Source of the DNA: Drosophila persimilis
Lineage: Eukaryota > Arthropoda > Insecta > Diptera > Drosophilidae
NCBI RefSeq assembly: GCF_003286085.1
Contig: NW_020825288.1
Coordinates: 558,001 to 622,000 of the forward strand
Direction: 5' to 3'
Length of the DNA: 64,000 nt
The translations under genes were made by a program, and so were the position numbers. The notes beneath the pieces were generated by a model. That model searched no databases. It was given only the letters and a program-made list of their open reading frames with translations, and was not told the DNA's origin. Positions 47,059 through 58,940 of this stretch are shown here, one piece after another; the first letter of the stretch is position 1; each line of letters starts with the position of its first letter.

Positions 47059-49414
47059 ATGGCCATATCCAAGATTGCTTTCTTGGCTCTAATAGCCCTG
47101 AGTGGGCTCTGTGGCCTAGCCAGTGCCACCTACAAGGTGGGTGTTGGCCGTGCAGACATCACCGGACCCCCAGTAGAGATCAACTTTGTAAGTGCTTTGA
47201 ATTGTGGTGACCAGAAAGACTGAGCCCTCACTCCCTCCTTTCTCAGATGGGTTATGCGAACATCAAGCAAGTGGGTCGTGGCATCCACACCCGCGTCTTT
47301 GCTCGTGCCTTCGTGGTGGAGGACGAGAAGGGCAACCGGGTGGCCTTCGTCAGCGCGGACGCCGGTATGATGGGGTACGGCCTGAAGCGTGAGGTGATCA
47401 AGAGGCTTCAGGCCCGCTACGGGAACCTCTACCACACGGACAACGTGGCGATCAGTGGCACCCACACGCACGGAGCGCCCGGTGGGTTCCTGATGCACCT
47501 GCTCTACGACATCTCCATTCTGGGCTTCGTCCCACAGACCTTTGAGGTGATGGCCCAGGGTCTCTATTTGGTAAGTAGAAAGAATCGATTCAAAATGTTA
47601 CGTCAACTTATTTTCCTTATCCCAAAGTGCATCAAACGAGCCACTGACAACCTGGTGGATGGACGCATCTTTCTGTCGAAGACTACCGTCCTCAACGTGA
47701 ACATCAATCGCTCCCCGACGTCGTATCTGCGCAATCCGGAGGAGGAGCGAGCACAGTACGAGCACGACACGGACAAGACCCTGACGCAGCTGCGTTTCGT
47801 GGATCTGGAGAACAATTTGCTGGGCGCCTTCAACTGGTACGCAGTGCATGCCACCTCCATGAACAACACCAACAGGCTGGTGACCAGCGACAACGTCGGA
47901 TACGCCGCCCTGCTCCTGGAGAAGGAGTACAACCCGAACAAGATGCCGGGCAAGGGCAAGTTCGTGGGCGCCTTCTGCTCCTCCAACCTGGGTGATGTGT
48001 CCCCCAACATCATGGGACCCAAGTGCTCCATCTCGGGCAATGAGTGTGATCTGCTCACCTCACGCTGCCCCGCCGGCGAGGGAGAATGCTTCGCTTCCGG
48101 CCCCGGCCGGGACATGGTGGAGAGCACCCAGATCCTGGGGCAGCGGCTGGCGGACGCCGCTCTTGGTCTGCTGAATGAGCAGAGCCAGGAGTCGACGGCC
48201 CGCGAGGTCACTGGCGACGTGCGTTTCATCCACCAGTTCGTGGACATGCCCAACTACAACGGCAGCGCCTACAACCCGCTCAGCCGGAAGATCGACAAGA
48301 TCAGGGGCTGTCAGCCGGCCATGGGCTACAGCTTCGCCGCCGGCACCACGGACGGACCCGGCGCCTTCAGCTTCGAGCAGGGCACCACCACGGACAACCC
48401 CATGTGGAACTTTGTGCGCGACTTTATTGCAACTCCGACCCAGGAGGACATCAAGTGCCACGAGCCGAAGCCCATTCTCCTGGCCACCGGCAGGGTGAGT
48501 ATTCTAAGGGACCTGTCCTCTGATCTGAACGATTTGCTAATGTTTCCGCCTTCTAGGCCACCTTCCCGTACGAGTGGCAGCCGAAGATCGTGTCTGACCA
48601 GCTGCTGAAGATCGGAGACGTAATCATCGCCGCCGTTCCATGCGAGTTCACGACGATGGCTGGACGGCGCCTGCGCAACCAGATCCGGGCCGCAGCCTCC
48701 GCCGCAGGGGGCCTAGACACGGAAGTTATTATCGCCGGGTTGACCAACATCTATACCAGCTACACGGTGACTCCCGAGGAGTACCAGGCTCAGAGGTACG
48801 AGGCCGCTTCCACGATCTTCGGGCCGCACACGCACTCCATCTACATGGACGTGTTCGAGCGTCTGACCAAGGCCCTGATGCGGAACGAGACGGTTGAGCC
48901 GGGTCCCAGTCCGCCCTACATGAACGACGTGATGCTGTCCCTCAACACGGGCGTGCTCTTCGACGGACATCCGATCAACACGGACTTTGGGTATGTGAAG
49001 ACGCAGCCCGAGAAGGAGTACGGAATCAACGACACGGTCAAGGTCACCTACATCTCGGGCAATCCGCGCAACAACCTCTTCACCGAAAAGACCTACTTCA
49101 CCGTGGAGCGCAAGATCAACGAAGACCGCTGGAAGGTAGCCTACACGGACGCCAGTTGGGAGACCAAGTAAGTATTTCAACGGTATTCCCGCGGGCAAAC
49201 TCTTCTACCATCTCCAACCATCTTTTGCAGGATGATCTGGCACCGCACCAACACGATTTTGGGATTCAGCGATCTGGAAATATACTGGAACATCAGCCCG
49301 CAAACGCTTCCAGGGGTCTACCGAATCCGGCATTCGGGCGAGTACAAGTACATCCTCGGCGGAAAGTACCCCTACGAAGGCCTCTCGCACTCCTTCACCG
49401 TCAAGGAGGACTAG
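47059..49414 (+). CDS. CDase: neutral ceramidase CDase
   Basis: Five exons (47059-47187, 47247-47570, 47628-48494, 48557-49167, 49231-49414) give 704 residues. A signal peptide (MAISKIAFLALIALSGLCGLA) precedes YKVGVGRADITGP, the start of the mature enzyme. Zinc-site residues appear in GTHTHGAPGG, and the catalytic serine region is CSSNLGDVSPN. GYANIKQVGRGIHTR and GAFSFEQGTT are also family-typical, and the C-terminal immunoglobulin-like domain runs to the end. It hydrolyses ceramide to sphingosine and fatty acid; the fly enzyme is secreted and acts in photoreceptor membrane turnover and synaptic function. An upstream acceptor-like TTTGCAG at about 47026-47032 implies a non-coding first exon. 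Confidence 0.95.
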
Positions 49415-49999
49415 GTCGGACCGGAGTGGTTCCTAAATATGTATTCCTGGGCCAGAGGAGCATTGGCCTCTCCGAGAGAGCAACAGCAACACAAATCCAT
49501 GTACTATATTTATTTACCATTTATAAGTGACGAAGGAAAAGCTTTATTTTTGCAACTGCGAATTAAAAGGATGCCAAATTTTGTTGAAACTAAGGTATGC
49601 GATGGGTTGTTGCTTTTGGGTTAATGCTCCACACAGATGTGTATCCAAAAGATACATTCATTCAAATGTTGGACATCCTGCTTGATATCAACGAAATTTT
49701 ACCTGAATACTTTTTCGATACTCTCCCATACATACATATGTCGGGTTTTTAGTAGAATTCAGATTTTTTTCCATAGTGACACTTACGATGGTGTTGGCAA
49801 AACTCTCAAACAGTGGACAGCAATGGGACAGGCAGTGGACAGGAACAAATGGTCAAATGGAAGACAAAGGAACACACTAAGAATAATATTAGGATCCGAA
49901 ACGTTAATCATTGGAATCGCCCGCAATAATGTCCAGCTGCCACTCATTCACTTTCAAACAATTTCTCGTTGGCGCGCACCACTCGTATCCAGTTGATAG
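49415..49999. other. CDase 3' UTR and spacer
   Basis: The first 200 bases should be the CDase trailer (AATTAAA near 49560-49566). On the minus strand an ATG at about 49956 opens a 56-codon frame ending at a TAA that overlaps a GTAAGT site; I could not connect it to another exon and do not call it. Confidence 0.35.
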
Positions 50000-50007
50000 T
50001 ATCGATA
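50000..50007. promoter_or_regulatory. DRE (DREF-binding element)
   Basis: TATCGATA, the palindromic core of the fly DNA-replication-related element typical of housekeeping promoters. It lies 20 bases from a 38 bp palindrome and about 100 bases before a likely donor (CTTCAAG|GTGGGT at 50101), so a transcription start near 50.0-50.05 kb is plausible. Confidence 0.6.
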
Positions 50008-50026
50008 GCCGCTTGGTGGGAGTTGC

Positions 50027-50064
50027 ACCACTAACCATACAGTATATACTGTATGGTTAGTGGT
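50027..50064. repeat. perfect 38 bp palindrome
   Basis: Two 19-base arms (left arm starts ACCACTAACC) meet with no spacer at the TAT|ATA centre. I checked all 19 pairs by hand. The flanking bases do not pair. Such a site could form a cruciform or bind a dimeric factor, and it sits where a promoter is expected. Confidence 0.85.
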
Positions 50065-50203
50065 TGCACTCTACATTGTGGGACTTGAGTTGATTTTCAA
50101 GGTGGGTATGATTTATTAGTTTCGGCGGTTTTACTCAAGTTCCTATTCTGTTTAAATAAAGGGGTTTTAAGCTTAAATCGTTTTTCCATCGGTATATTTG
50201 CAG

Positions 50204-50266
50204 TGTTTCTCCTGCAACGAACAAATGAGTTTTGATTCAAAATACCTAAGTGGCCTACAGAAAGAG
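50204..50266 (+). other. orphan exon with start codon
   Basis: A TTTGCAG acceptor precedes CCTGCAACGAACAA, an ATG at 50225, 14 codons (MSFDSKYLSGLQKE) and a GTATGG donor at 50267. With the putative first exon ending at 50100 this looks like the 5' end of a housekeeping gene. The next exon was not found; two repeat copies lie directly downstream. It may be a gene cut by insertion, one with a distant second exon, or chance. Confidence 0.4.
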
Positions 50267-50364
50267 GTATGGGCAAATGTTTGCCTTCAAAATCTTAATT
50301 TTTCAAAAATTTCCGAAAAAACATTTTTATATGGCTGATATGAAAAAGTACACATTTCCCCTTC

Positions 50365-50640
50365 AGGTGTCGCTTTTGTTAATTACACAAAAATTTAGTT
50401 AATACATATGTAGCCAATGTGTAGATAGTGTGTAGTCACCATGTAAAGAAATTAATTTAGCGGAAATTGTTGTTGACTTTTTGAATAAACCTTATTTTAG
50501 GAGCAATGCAAAAAAGATGAGAACTTAAATTTAACCAGTCCTGTAGGAAATTGCTTAATTAATCGGATAAAATTATGTGAGCAGGGCAAACTGTGTTATC
50601 TAGCTAATAATATTCGACGGAATATTAAAATCGAACAATA
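50365..50640 (+). repeat. dispersed repeat, copy E (lacks the Motif 6 end)
   Basis: It follows copy C closely from CGCTTTTGTTAATTACAC through ATATGTAGCCAATGTGTAG, GTGTAGTCACCATGTAAAG, GCAATGCAAAAAAGATGAG and CCAGTCCTGTAGGAAATTGC to ATTCGACGGAATATTAAAAT, then stops before the GTATATTT array. Copy D follows in the same orientation. Confidence 0.7.
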
Positions 50641-50649
50641 GGAACAACT

Positions 50650-50945
50650 ATCCTCTGTCGTTTTTTTTGTTTCACCATTTATTACGCAAAATGCAATAAA
50701 AGCAAGTGGTTAGAATAAGCCAGTTAAGTAGAAAATTGATTCATTAATCGGATAAAATTATGTGGGCATGGCTAAATGTTGCTATATAGCTGAGAATATT
50801 CCTCGGAATATCAAAAACGAGGAATATGTAAAGTAGAACTTGAATTCGTCAGTATATTTACGGTATATTTTTAAAATGAGACGGTATATTTTGGTATATT
50901 TCTGAGTGAGGACGGTATATTTTAACGATAAGTCCGCGGTCCACT
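50650..50945 (+). repeat. dispersed promoter-associated repeat, copy D
   Basis: It has the copy A type of body (AGCAAGTGGTTAGAATAAGCC, TCATTAATCGGATAAAATTA, GTGGGCATGGCTAAATGTT, ATTCCTCGGAATATC, GAACTTGAATTCGTCAG), then GTCAGTATATTT at 50848 and TTTGGTATATTT, both fitting Motif 6, and finally ATAAGTCCGCGGTCCACTG, shared in part with copy B. A likely untranslated exon follows within 100 bases. Confidence 0.7.
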
Positions 50946-50989
50946 GTTCACATCTGTGAAGTCGGGAATGTACAGATGTAGTCTGTTTT

Positions 50990-51426
50990 TATTAATTTGT
51001 TACCCGGCGCGAACAACGGACACAAAAGAATTCTGCGCAGAGTAAACGTAAACCAAAGAGAAGCAATTCATAAAATAAAACATAGATATGTGAGAAAGGC
51101 ATTATTAAGAAAGAAAAGAAGAAAGAAATCAGACTGAAGAGTATTTGGGAAACTCGACGAGGACTGTGTGTGAGGTCCGAGTGCATTTATTTTAGGTAGT
51201 TTAAGTGCGTGCGCGATAGATACGTGAAAAGGCATCTCTATAATTGTGCGTGAGTGCAATGCAATCGTGGTGTTCCCCACCCAAGTCGGCAGCGGTGTGA
51301 GGGTCACAGTGAAGAGCGGTGAAAAGTGCAAGGGACTGGAAGGATAACCACAACGACGCAGGTGTCTGTCCTTGAAGGCGGAGAAGAAAGAATCACAGCA
51401 ACAAGTCCAGAGGAAACCGAATTTAT
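50990..51426 (+). other. likely untranslated first exon
   Basis: The stretch after repeat copy D has 5'-UTR-like composition and ends in a strong donor, TTTAT|GTGAGT at 51427. PH4alphaEFB, on the same strand, has an acceptor (CTTTCAG) 8 bases before its start codon, so it needs an upstream untranslated exon; this is one candidate. The left border is uncertain. Confidence 0.35.
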
Positions 51427-53121
51427 GTGAGTCTGAGCGTACGCCTTTCATCCATCCATTCATCCATACATCCAGCAGATACATTGCCCAAAATTAAGAA
51501 TAGAAATGTCCGCTGGGGCTGACGTGTCTTGTCCCGCTTCCGCCTTGCAGTGATAACAGAATGGTTGGAAGGGATCGTCATAGTCTTAGAGCTGATACTC
51601 CACACGGAATCTGGGGCAGAAAAATTGAATTCGATTTTGATTAGAGAGAAATGTTCTCTATCTGGAATATGGAATGTGATTTTTCATCATTTAACTAGTA
51701 GAGCATATTCTAGAACATGTATGCTATGTATATATAGATGGATGTACATATGTATGGGTGCGTGTATGCACTTGTTGTCACCACATGGAAACCATTCAAT
51801 TGTCAGCATGAGCGCTCTCCTCTCCTCGCATCTCCGCTGGCGATAAGCGGCTATACATATATCTGGACTCGAAAATGTCTGTGTAGGCATAGTCTTCTAC
51901 ATGTTTGCCTCTGTGAGTGAGTGTTTATATAAAGGCCGGGAATAGGGGGACTGGCGGAGGAAGCTGCTTCGGTCGTCCCGTCACGTAGTCAATTGTTGGC
52001 ATTTGTTTTGGTTTTGTTTTCCTCTCTTCTGCACTTGCACTCTCTCTCTCCCCCTCTCTCTCTGCTTCGCTGAAAGGAAGGGAAGGGAATCCACCCTCGT
52101 GACTGGAAGGAACTAGTGCAGGCACAGGAAGGAACATGGAACTGGTTCCAGGCGCATGCCTTGCCAACCATCACGAATATCCTTTCCCCACGTGTCCTGT
52201 GTCTCCGCTTAGCCAGGACATAACCCCGTGCGTTTGAAATAGATTTTTATTCCAATTAGAATAATTTCTCTCCACTCGACTGGCGGCTGCCGATTCTCCA
52301 CAAATTGGAGGCTGGGTTCTGATGATAAATCAAGGAATTATCTGTTTTTTAAACACAATCGCAGAGTGGAGCGGCTCCAATAGATTCAATTAACTGGCGA
52401 TTTGTTTTAATTAATGAGTTTCACAAATTACATTCGGCGCGTTCATCGGATCGGATCGCCAGTTGCGTTGCCCAATATTTGGTTAATATTCGCTAATTAG
52501 TCGAGCAATGAGAGTCGTCCGTTAACCGGTTACTCATGTTGCACCGCAAATAGAGGTGGATCCGGGCACCATCTCCGCCCAGTCCGATTCCATATCTGAC
52601 GATAATTTGAAAACGAAAGTCACTCGCGGTCCAAATACAGATACATGTTTGGGGGGAACGGGAGTGCAAGGAAAGTGTTGACTACTTATCAAATGGGGGC
52701 TCCAGCTCCCACTGGCCCACTTGCCTGCTGTCTGGCCAAGCGCCCCTGCCCGGGCCCCTTCCTCTTGCCACGACTCCCTCTCGAGCTCATCTTCATATCT
52801 GGCTTTTTTATGAACACTTTGGACCGGTTTGCGCTGCCATTTCATTTTCATTTATGCTCACATTTCAAGGTGAATTGTAATATTTATGTGTGCACACGCT
52901 CCATGACGGCATCTGTGTGGCATCTGCCACGGGGATCCGGACGAGGGGAGAGGACTGGGATTGGGACTGGTACTGGGATTGGTATTGTCATTCATTGCTA
53001 ATTAGCAAACTCGTTGAATGCACTTGAAAAACTCTCTCCCCGGACGGATCCTTGCTTCCTTGCCTCCTGCCTTCCCATCTGAATCTTTAATGCGGATGGG
53101 ATGTCATTTTCCCCAACCAAT

Positions 53122-53165
53122 GGGGACGGGCGGGTTGGGGTTGGGGTTGGGGCTTGGGGCTTGGG
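53122..53165 (+). repeat. G-run cluster, potential G-quadruplex
   Basis: Eight runs of three or four G lie in 44 bases, with a TTGGGG-like spacing in the middle (GGGTTGGGGTTGGGGTTGG). This meets the usual four-run rule for a quadruplex several times over. Confidence 0.75.
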
Positions 53166-53262
53166 TCCCTCGCCCATAAAAGTTCAGCGCAATCAAATTA
53201 ACGCTTATGGAATTGAAAAGTTTGTCCTAGTCTCTGCTGTTCTCTCTGTAGATAGTAGATAC

Positions 53263-53334
53263 ACCCGTACCCGTACCCGTACGCGTACCCGTAACCCGTA
53301 ACCCGTAACCCGTAACCCGTAACCCGTAACCCGT
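53263..53334 (+). repeat. ACCCGT hexamer array shifting to AACCCGT heptamers
   Basis: Three ACCCGT units, one ACGCGT and one ACCCGT are followed by six perfect AACCCGT units (53293-53334). A single-base insertion appears to have been fixed and then amplified. Confidence 0.9.
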
Positions 53335-56300
53335 ACTCGAACTTCTATTCGCAGAAGTGAAACTTTTGCCTGCAGCTGACAAATCACATTACCCTTGGGT
53401 GACTGACTGTCTGTTAAGGATGGATGGCCTCTGACCTCACACTGCGTTGGCAACATGTGGCAAGGCTAACCGAATTACACTTAGCACACACAAATTGTTT
53501 GCCCAGTATCCACAGAATCCACAGAATGAGGTGGTTAAGCGGGGATACTACAGAGACAGAGAAAGAGACACTCTCCGTGCACTTGATATCCCAAGGATGA
53601 AATCCTGGAGATGAGAGCCATGTCTAAGAATCGCTTTCCAATCCTTGGTTACGGGCCAGAGACCCTCTTCCAAGTTAGAGCAGATCCAAGACTGGGGCTT
53701 GATAATGACGATAATGAGATGTGGTTATCGAGGAGACGAGACGAGCCGAGACGAGGCGCGTCTAACAGGCCCATTAAGTCACTGAATTAAAAGAAAAAGT
53801 CGACTCGGCATCAAATTACAGTGTAGAAGAGACCAGCGACACTGAAGACTGCGACTGGAGACTGCGAATGCCGTCAATTCGATTTTAATTATGCATTCGA
53901 TCAGGCAAATTGGACAAATCGAGTTGTGGGGAGTCAGAGCCAGAGTCGGAATCGGAATCGGGCGTACGCGCTGGAGGAAGCCGTACCCAATGCGAATTCC
54001 GAATGGGCAAATGTCACAACAGCCAAAGAAGCGAAGCAGCAGAGGTACAATAGGCTATATAGCTAAGGTCAGTCCGGGGGTCTGACATTTAGCAGACGGA
54101 CAGACAGACACTAAAGGGGGAGCAGTTTGGCGACTTCGTGCCACATTAACAGCCAGCGGAGTCGGAGTCGGAGTCGGAGTCGCCACAATTCTCACAGAGT
54201 CTGGGCCCCGCTCCAATTGGATGCGGATGCATAGTTTTGTGTCTTTTTTGGTGGCTCATAAATGTCGTTGGCTACTGGTTGCTGTTCCTGCTGCTGCTGC
54301 TGTTTCTGTTGCTGTTTCTGCTGTCTCTGAGTTATGACTATGGCCCCGGCCATCTCGGACCTGCTTCGGCAGCTACCTCCGCTGCTCATAAAATTGATGG
54401 ACGACATTGTGTGGGCCAAGCGAGGCGAACCACATGGACGGACGGATAGATGGATGGATGGATGGGTGAGGTGCGGTCGGCCTTGCCAGAGAAATAGCAC
54501 TGTCCTGCGACATTTGCACCTGAATAATGATGTCGGGCTGTTCAAATTGTCTCGTTGCATTTTTATAGAATTTCCGTTGCCTGTCGACAGTTTCGTTTGA
54601 GTGGGAGGAAGGGGAAGGGAAAGCGACAGTGGGGGCAGGGCAGCAGCAGCAGAGGAAGCAGCGAAATATGCTTTTCACGATAAGCAGGGGAGCATTGTGA
54701 CATGCACAGTGGATGCTCCCAGAAGTGGACAAATGTTCCATCCACCCACACACACCGACACACACAGCGATGCACGCAAACCCAAGGATACTCCCACACG
54801 GGGATGGAGATGAAGATCCCATACAATGGGCCCGATTCAGGTCAGCGTTTGACACTTTTTTACTGTGGCTTACTGTGGATGCGGCAACAAGGACACCGTT
54901 TTTATTTGGTTTTCGCCAGGTGGCAGCGGGATGTCGGCTAGAAAGGAGAAGTACACTGATAAAAAAGGGAGGTAGGAACTGGGGAATAAAGTAGGGAGAG
55001 TTGTATTTCCTGTAGTGTTTCTTTGCTCTCGAGATTGCCTCGAACAATTCCCCTGAACGATACAGAACTCGAGTCTGGACAGCCCTTCGCTTTCGCTCAG
55101 TGAAGGGAAGGGCTCACAGTCGCTTGTCGCCGTGTCAGAGTCATGGCAATTGTTGCTGACGCGGCCTGATAGTGTTCGGTCGTTGGCACCTACCACAAAC
55201 GTATCTGAATATCTGTATCTACCGTGCATACACAGATACGTACCTGCTGCCAGCAAAGCAAGCAGTCCATCGTTCCTCCCATCCATCCCCCAATCATCCA
55301 GCCAGTCAGCCAGTCAGTCAGTGGGTCGAGCTTAGTCAGCGATTTGCGCAAAATATTTCATAACTTAATTGCAGCACGATAACAAAATTGTGGAACAAAA
55401 AGCTGAAAATTCATTTACTTACGCTTCCCTTCTGTGGAAAAGTGCAGTGCTGAAAAGAAGAAAAAACACAGAAGGGGGGAAAAGCAACAGAAGAAGAGCC
55501 AAAATTGTTTTTCTGTTGCATAAAGCTGACGCATTGGCCGGGCCAGAAACCAGGCACAAACCAGGCAGAAGCGAGCCGAGCCACAAGACTGCAACACGCA
55601 AGCCAGAAGGCGGAGGGGGGAATCCAGAAAGACAGAAATTGATGAGGCTGCTTTTTTTGAGGCTCCGATTGCGTATGCTTCGTGGGCGGACTGTGAAAAA
55701 TGGGCGTGGGCATTGTGAAAAGTGCAATGCGATGACGAAAGTCCATTTCATTATGCCCCAATCACCAATCAACAATCCGCAGTGCACAATCCACTGGGCT
55801 CTGCAGAGAACTGGGCTCTGCAGAGGCAGGCAGGGTGGAGGGTGGAGGGTGGAGGGAGGATGGTAGATGGGGCGTCAATGCAAATTGATTACAAAGATGG
55901 TTAAATGCCACACGAGATGCACACTGTTCCCAATTGAGGCTCACAAGACTATCTCCAGCTCCAGCCAGGGAGAAGAAAGACGGAAGTGAAGCAAGGACTT
56001 CCCTGTTGGTATTACCATTGCAACCGAATGCATCTCTCTGGACACAGCCATCGATTCTGTTAATAGTCATCTTAATTTCATTTATCTCTGCGGTTCGGGG
56101 TCAGATACAGATACAAACCGAATTAATGTCACTTCTAATTTATAATTTCCGCCTGCCCAAAGGTAAACCCATCAATTTCCACACTTTTTCCGGATAGTTG
56201 CACTTTGTAATTTTCTACCAATTACTGAAATGAAATGAAATCCAATTTTGACTTCTGATGTGTGCATCCTCTGACATTTCTGGATGACAGCCGCAGCCAC

Positions 56301-58609
56301 AGCCACAGCCGCAGCCGCAGCCACCGCCCAATGCCTATGGTAATTAGAGCCGGCTGACATTTTGACTGGCCAACGCTTCCAGCTGAATTTATTTCTGTTT
56401 AATATTGATATTTTACCGCTTGAATATTGAATATTTCGCATCGAATCCTGTTTGATCTGCCATTGTGGATTTCATTCAGCTCTCGTTTGAGTTGTGCTTG
56501 GACAAAGGCTGTTCCATTCTCAGTCTCAGTTTTATTCGAACATTAATTTGATTGACCAGAAATGTGAGTAATAGAAAGCCGTCGAGGGTTGGGCCAGACA
56601 AGGTGGCAGGTGCTTCTGAATATGCTTGAAAGTGGCTATAAATAGATGGTTGGATTCATAACAACAGATCATCCTCTGATATGGCTGGCTGTAGACGGTA
56701 GCTTCTATTCGATCACGGGGTCCACATCCCATGCCATCCTCCGTTTAAGTAATTTTTGTATGCATTCTTTTTGGAATCTTAACTGGAGGAAGTCTTGCTT
56801 CGCTTCGAGGATGCAAATCTGGAATTTCATGGAGTAAACCTTGAAACATTCGCTCTTTTCTGCATTTGGAAATACTCCTCAGCAGCAATTATGCAACTCA
56901 TCAAAAACAAACACTCTTTCCCTGCCCCTGCCTCTGCCTCTGCCTCTGCCCCGTCTGCATTGTTTGGTGGATTCGTGCAAAGTTAAGCAAAATACAATAT
57001 TCGGTACGGGGGGAGGGGGCATGAGGCATGATCGGTGGGCAGTTCAGTGAACCCGTTCGGGAAGACATTCCTCAGTGGCACACGCTGCAGATGTCATGAT
57101 GGTGGATGGTGGATGGGGGCTGGGGGATGGGGGGAACCAGTCCCAGAACCAGAACTCCGGATGAAATAGATATTTGCATTTCAATAACTTTGATTGTGTA
57201 ACGTGTGGTCCGGAGAGGGGCAGGCAGCGAGGGGCCCACTGGGAGCACCGTTATATGTCCATCCACAATGAAAGTTTTCTGTTCTGTTCGGCTCAGATCC
57301 GTTCTGTTGCACCAGCGACGCGTATCTGTGGGATACATTTGCATATTTAACGGAGTTCTTTGAACCCCAATTAATCGTCCGCTCTGCTCCGCGCCGTCCA
57401 GATGCAGGGCCGCCTGGGCCCGCCGTATCTCCATCTAGAGACGACCCAAAAACAAGAGACAAATGAAATCAAATTAAATAGAATTGAATGTCCGAGTCGT
57501 AAAACTTTATCGCTCTCGTTCTGATCGAGCATCGGACTGCCGAGAGCCCCAACTAGAAGTGGAAACTGGAATAGATCTCTGACCCGGACCGGTTTGATCT
57601 GATCGGATCGTTAAGCCGGGCAAGATTATTTAATATTTGCTGACAGCCCGTGTCCGCTTAACAAGTGTTAGCCAACATAAATCGCGGCTCCTAAGAGCGG
57701 CCATAACTTCTGGAGAATCAGCCTTATGAATACCAGATCTTATCGGGCTCTATTGTCGAGGGAGGAGAGTGCTCCGAGTCTGTCTCCTACTGTCTGCTGT
57801 CTCCGCACTCCACTTTGATTAATGCGAGCAATTACCTGCTCGAGTGTGGGCCAACCAATTAATTAATGCTGATTAATAATTTATCTCCAAGTCACTCTCC
57901 CCGAGAGCCCATGCCAGCCTTTTTGGAAACATCTTAGGGGCAAAGCAAAGTCCTTTGGCCTCAGCGACAGCCTGGGACCCACCGCAGTGGGAGCCTCTCC
58001 GATATGCAAATCGAATTCCCCGAAAAAACATCTTCGCAGCGCATTTATCTTAAAGATGCGAATTAACAGCGCGCTGCTAATTAATATCAATTTAAATTTA
58101 TTGGCACGTTAACCAAGCCGCAATCCATGCGCCCCACCCCACACTCGAAAACGGAACTTGAATGGCAGCGACAGAGACGGAGACAGAGACGGCGACAGCG
58201 ACTGCTCCCCCTCTCCACAGGTGACTGATGGAGGTACATTCACGAAGGTGAATGTTGGGAAATGATTATGGAATACTCCCATTAGAATGAAGAGGCATTT
58301 AGCTGTGGAGGAGCTACTGCCTTAGAGTGCCTTACTTTTTGTTGGGGTATGAGCAGTCCACGGAGCAAAAGGTGGACTACTAAACTATTCAGAGTGTGCT
58401 CTGGGCATATTATTACTGTGCTCCGTGCCATAAGCAGAGTATTCGCCTGTTCAGTGGCATATCCCCGTCCGGGATTGATTGTATTCTGCCCGCTTTATTG
58501 CAGTCGGCGTGTTGCGACAGCAGTAAAGCAATCGCCATAAAACAATCCGCTGGATGGCAGCGCAAATTAAAAAACGCTCATTAAAATAAATTGCCAAATC
58601 CCCAAACCC

Positions 58610-58645
58610 AGTCCCAGTCCCAGTCCCAGTCCCAGTCCCAGTCCC
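58610..58645 (+). repeat. CCCAGT hexanucleotide array
   Basis: About six CCCAGT units degenerate into CCCCGT units. It lies roughly 300 bases upstream of the PH4alphaEFB start-codon exon, in its probable 5' intron. Confidence 0.8.
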
Positions 58646-58940
58646 CGTCCCCGTCCCACTCCTCTAAAACCCTGTTCTTTTCTGATGTTCCGATGCTCTA
58701 TGAGTCGGTCTGCAAGTGATATTAATCAATATGAAAGCCGCTTTCGAGTTCAGCGAGCTTGGCGCTTTCGTGTTCGCTTTCCCATTTGGGAGGTGCCTGG
58801 ACTGGGGGTCGGGGGTCACCTTGCACATGGCTGGAGCCGCAGACGCTAATCCCCCATCCATCCTAGGGGTCTTTCCGCAACTTTTGCCATCTTTAACTTT
58901 CACTCAATCCTTAAATCTGCTTTTCCTTTCAGATCCAAAG

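Larger units (their letters stand above)
51427..58932. other. probable long 5' intron or intergenic DNA before PH4alphaEFB
   Basis: No coding region is supported over 7.5 kb. It is rich in simple repeats: a G-run cluster (53122-53165), CCCGT arrays (53263-53334), GGAGTC repeats (54155-54181), GATG repeats (54444-54464), a GCAGCC array (56286-56325) and a CCCAGT array (58610-58645). Long open frames here overlap on both strands and are repeat-driven. Confidence 0.5.

Noticed and set aside
55369..55866. 165-codon plus-strand frame
   Set aside because: Overlaps equally long minus-strand frames, ends in a GGTGGAGG repeat, and shows no domain.
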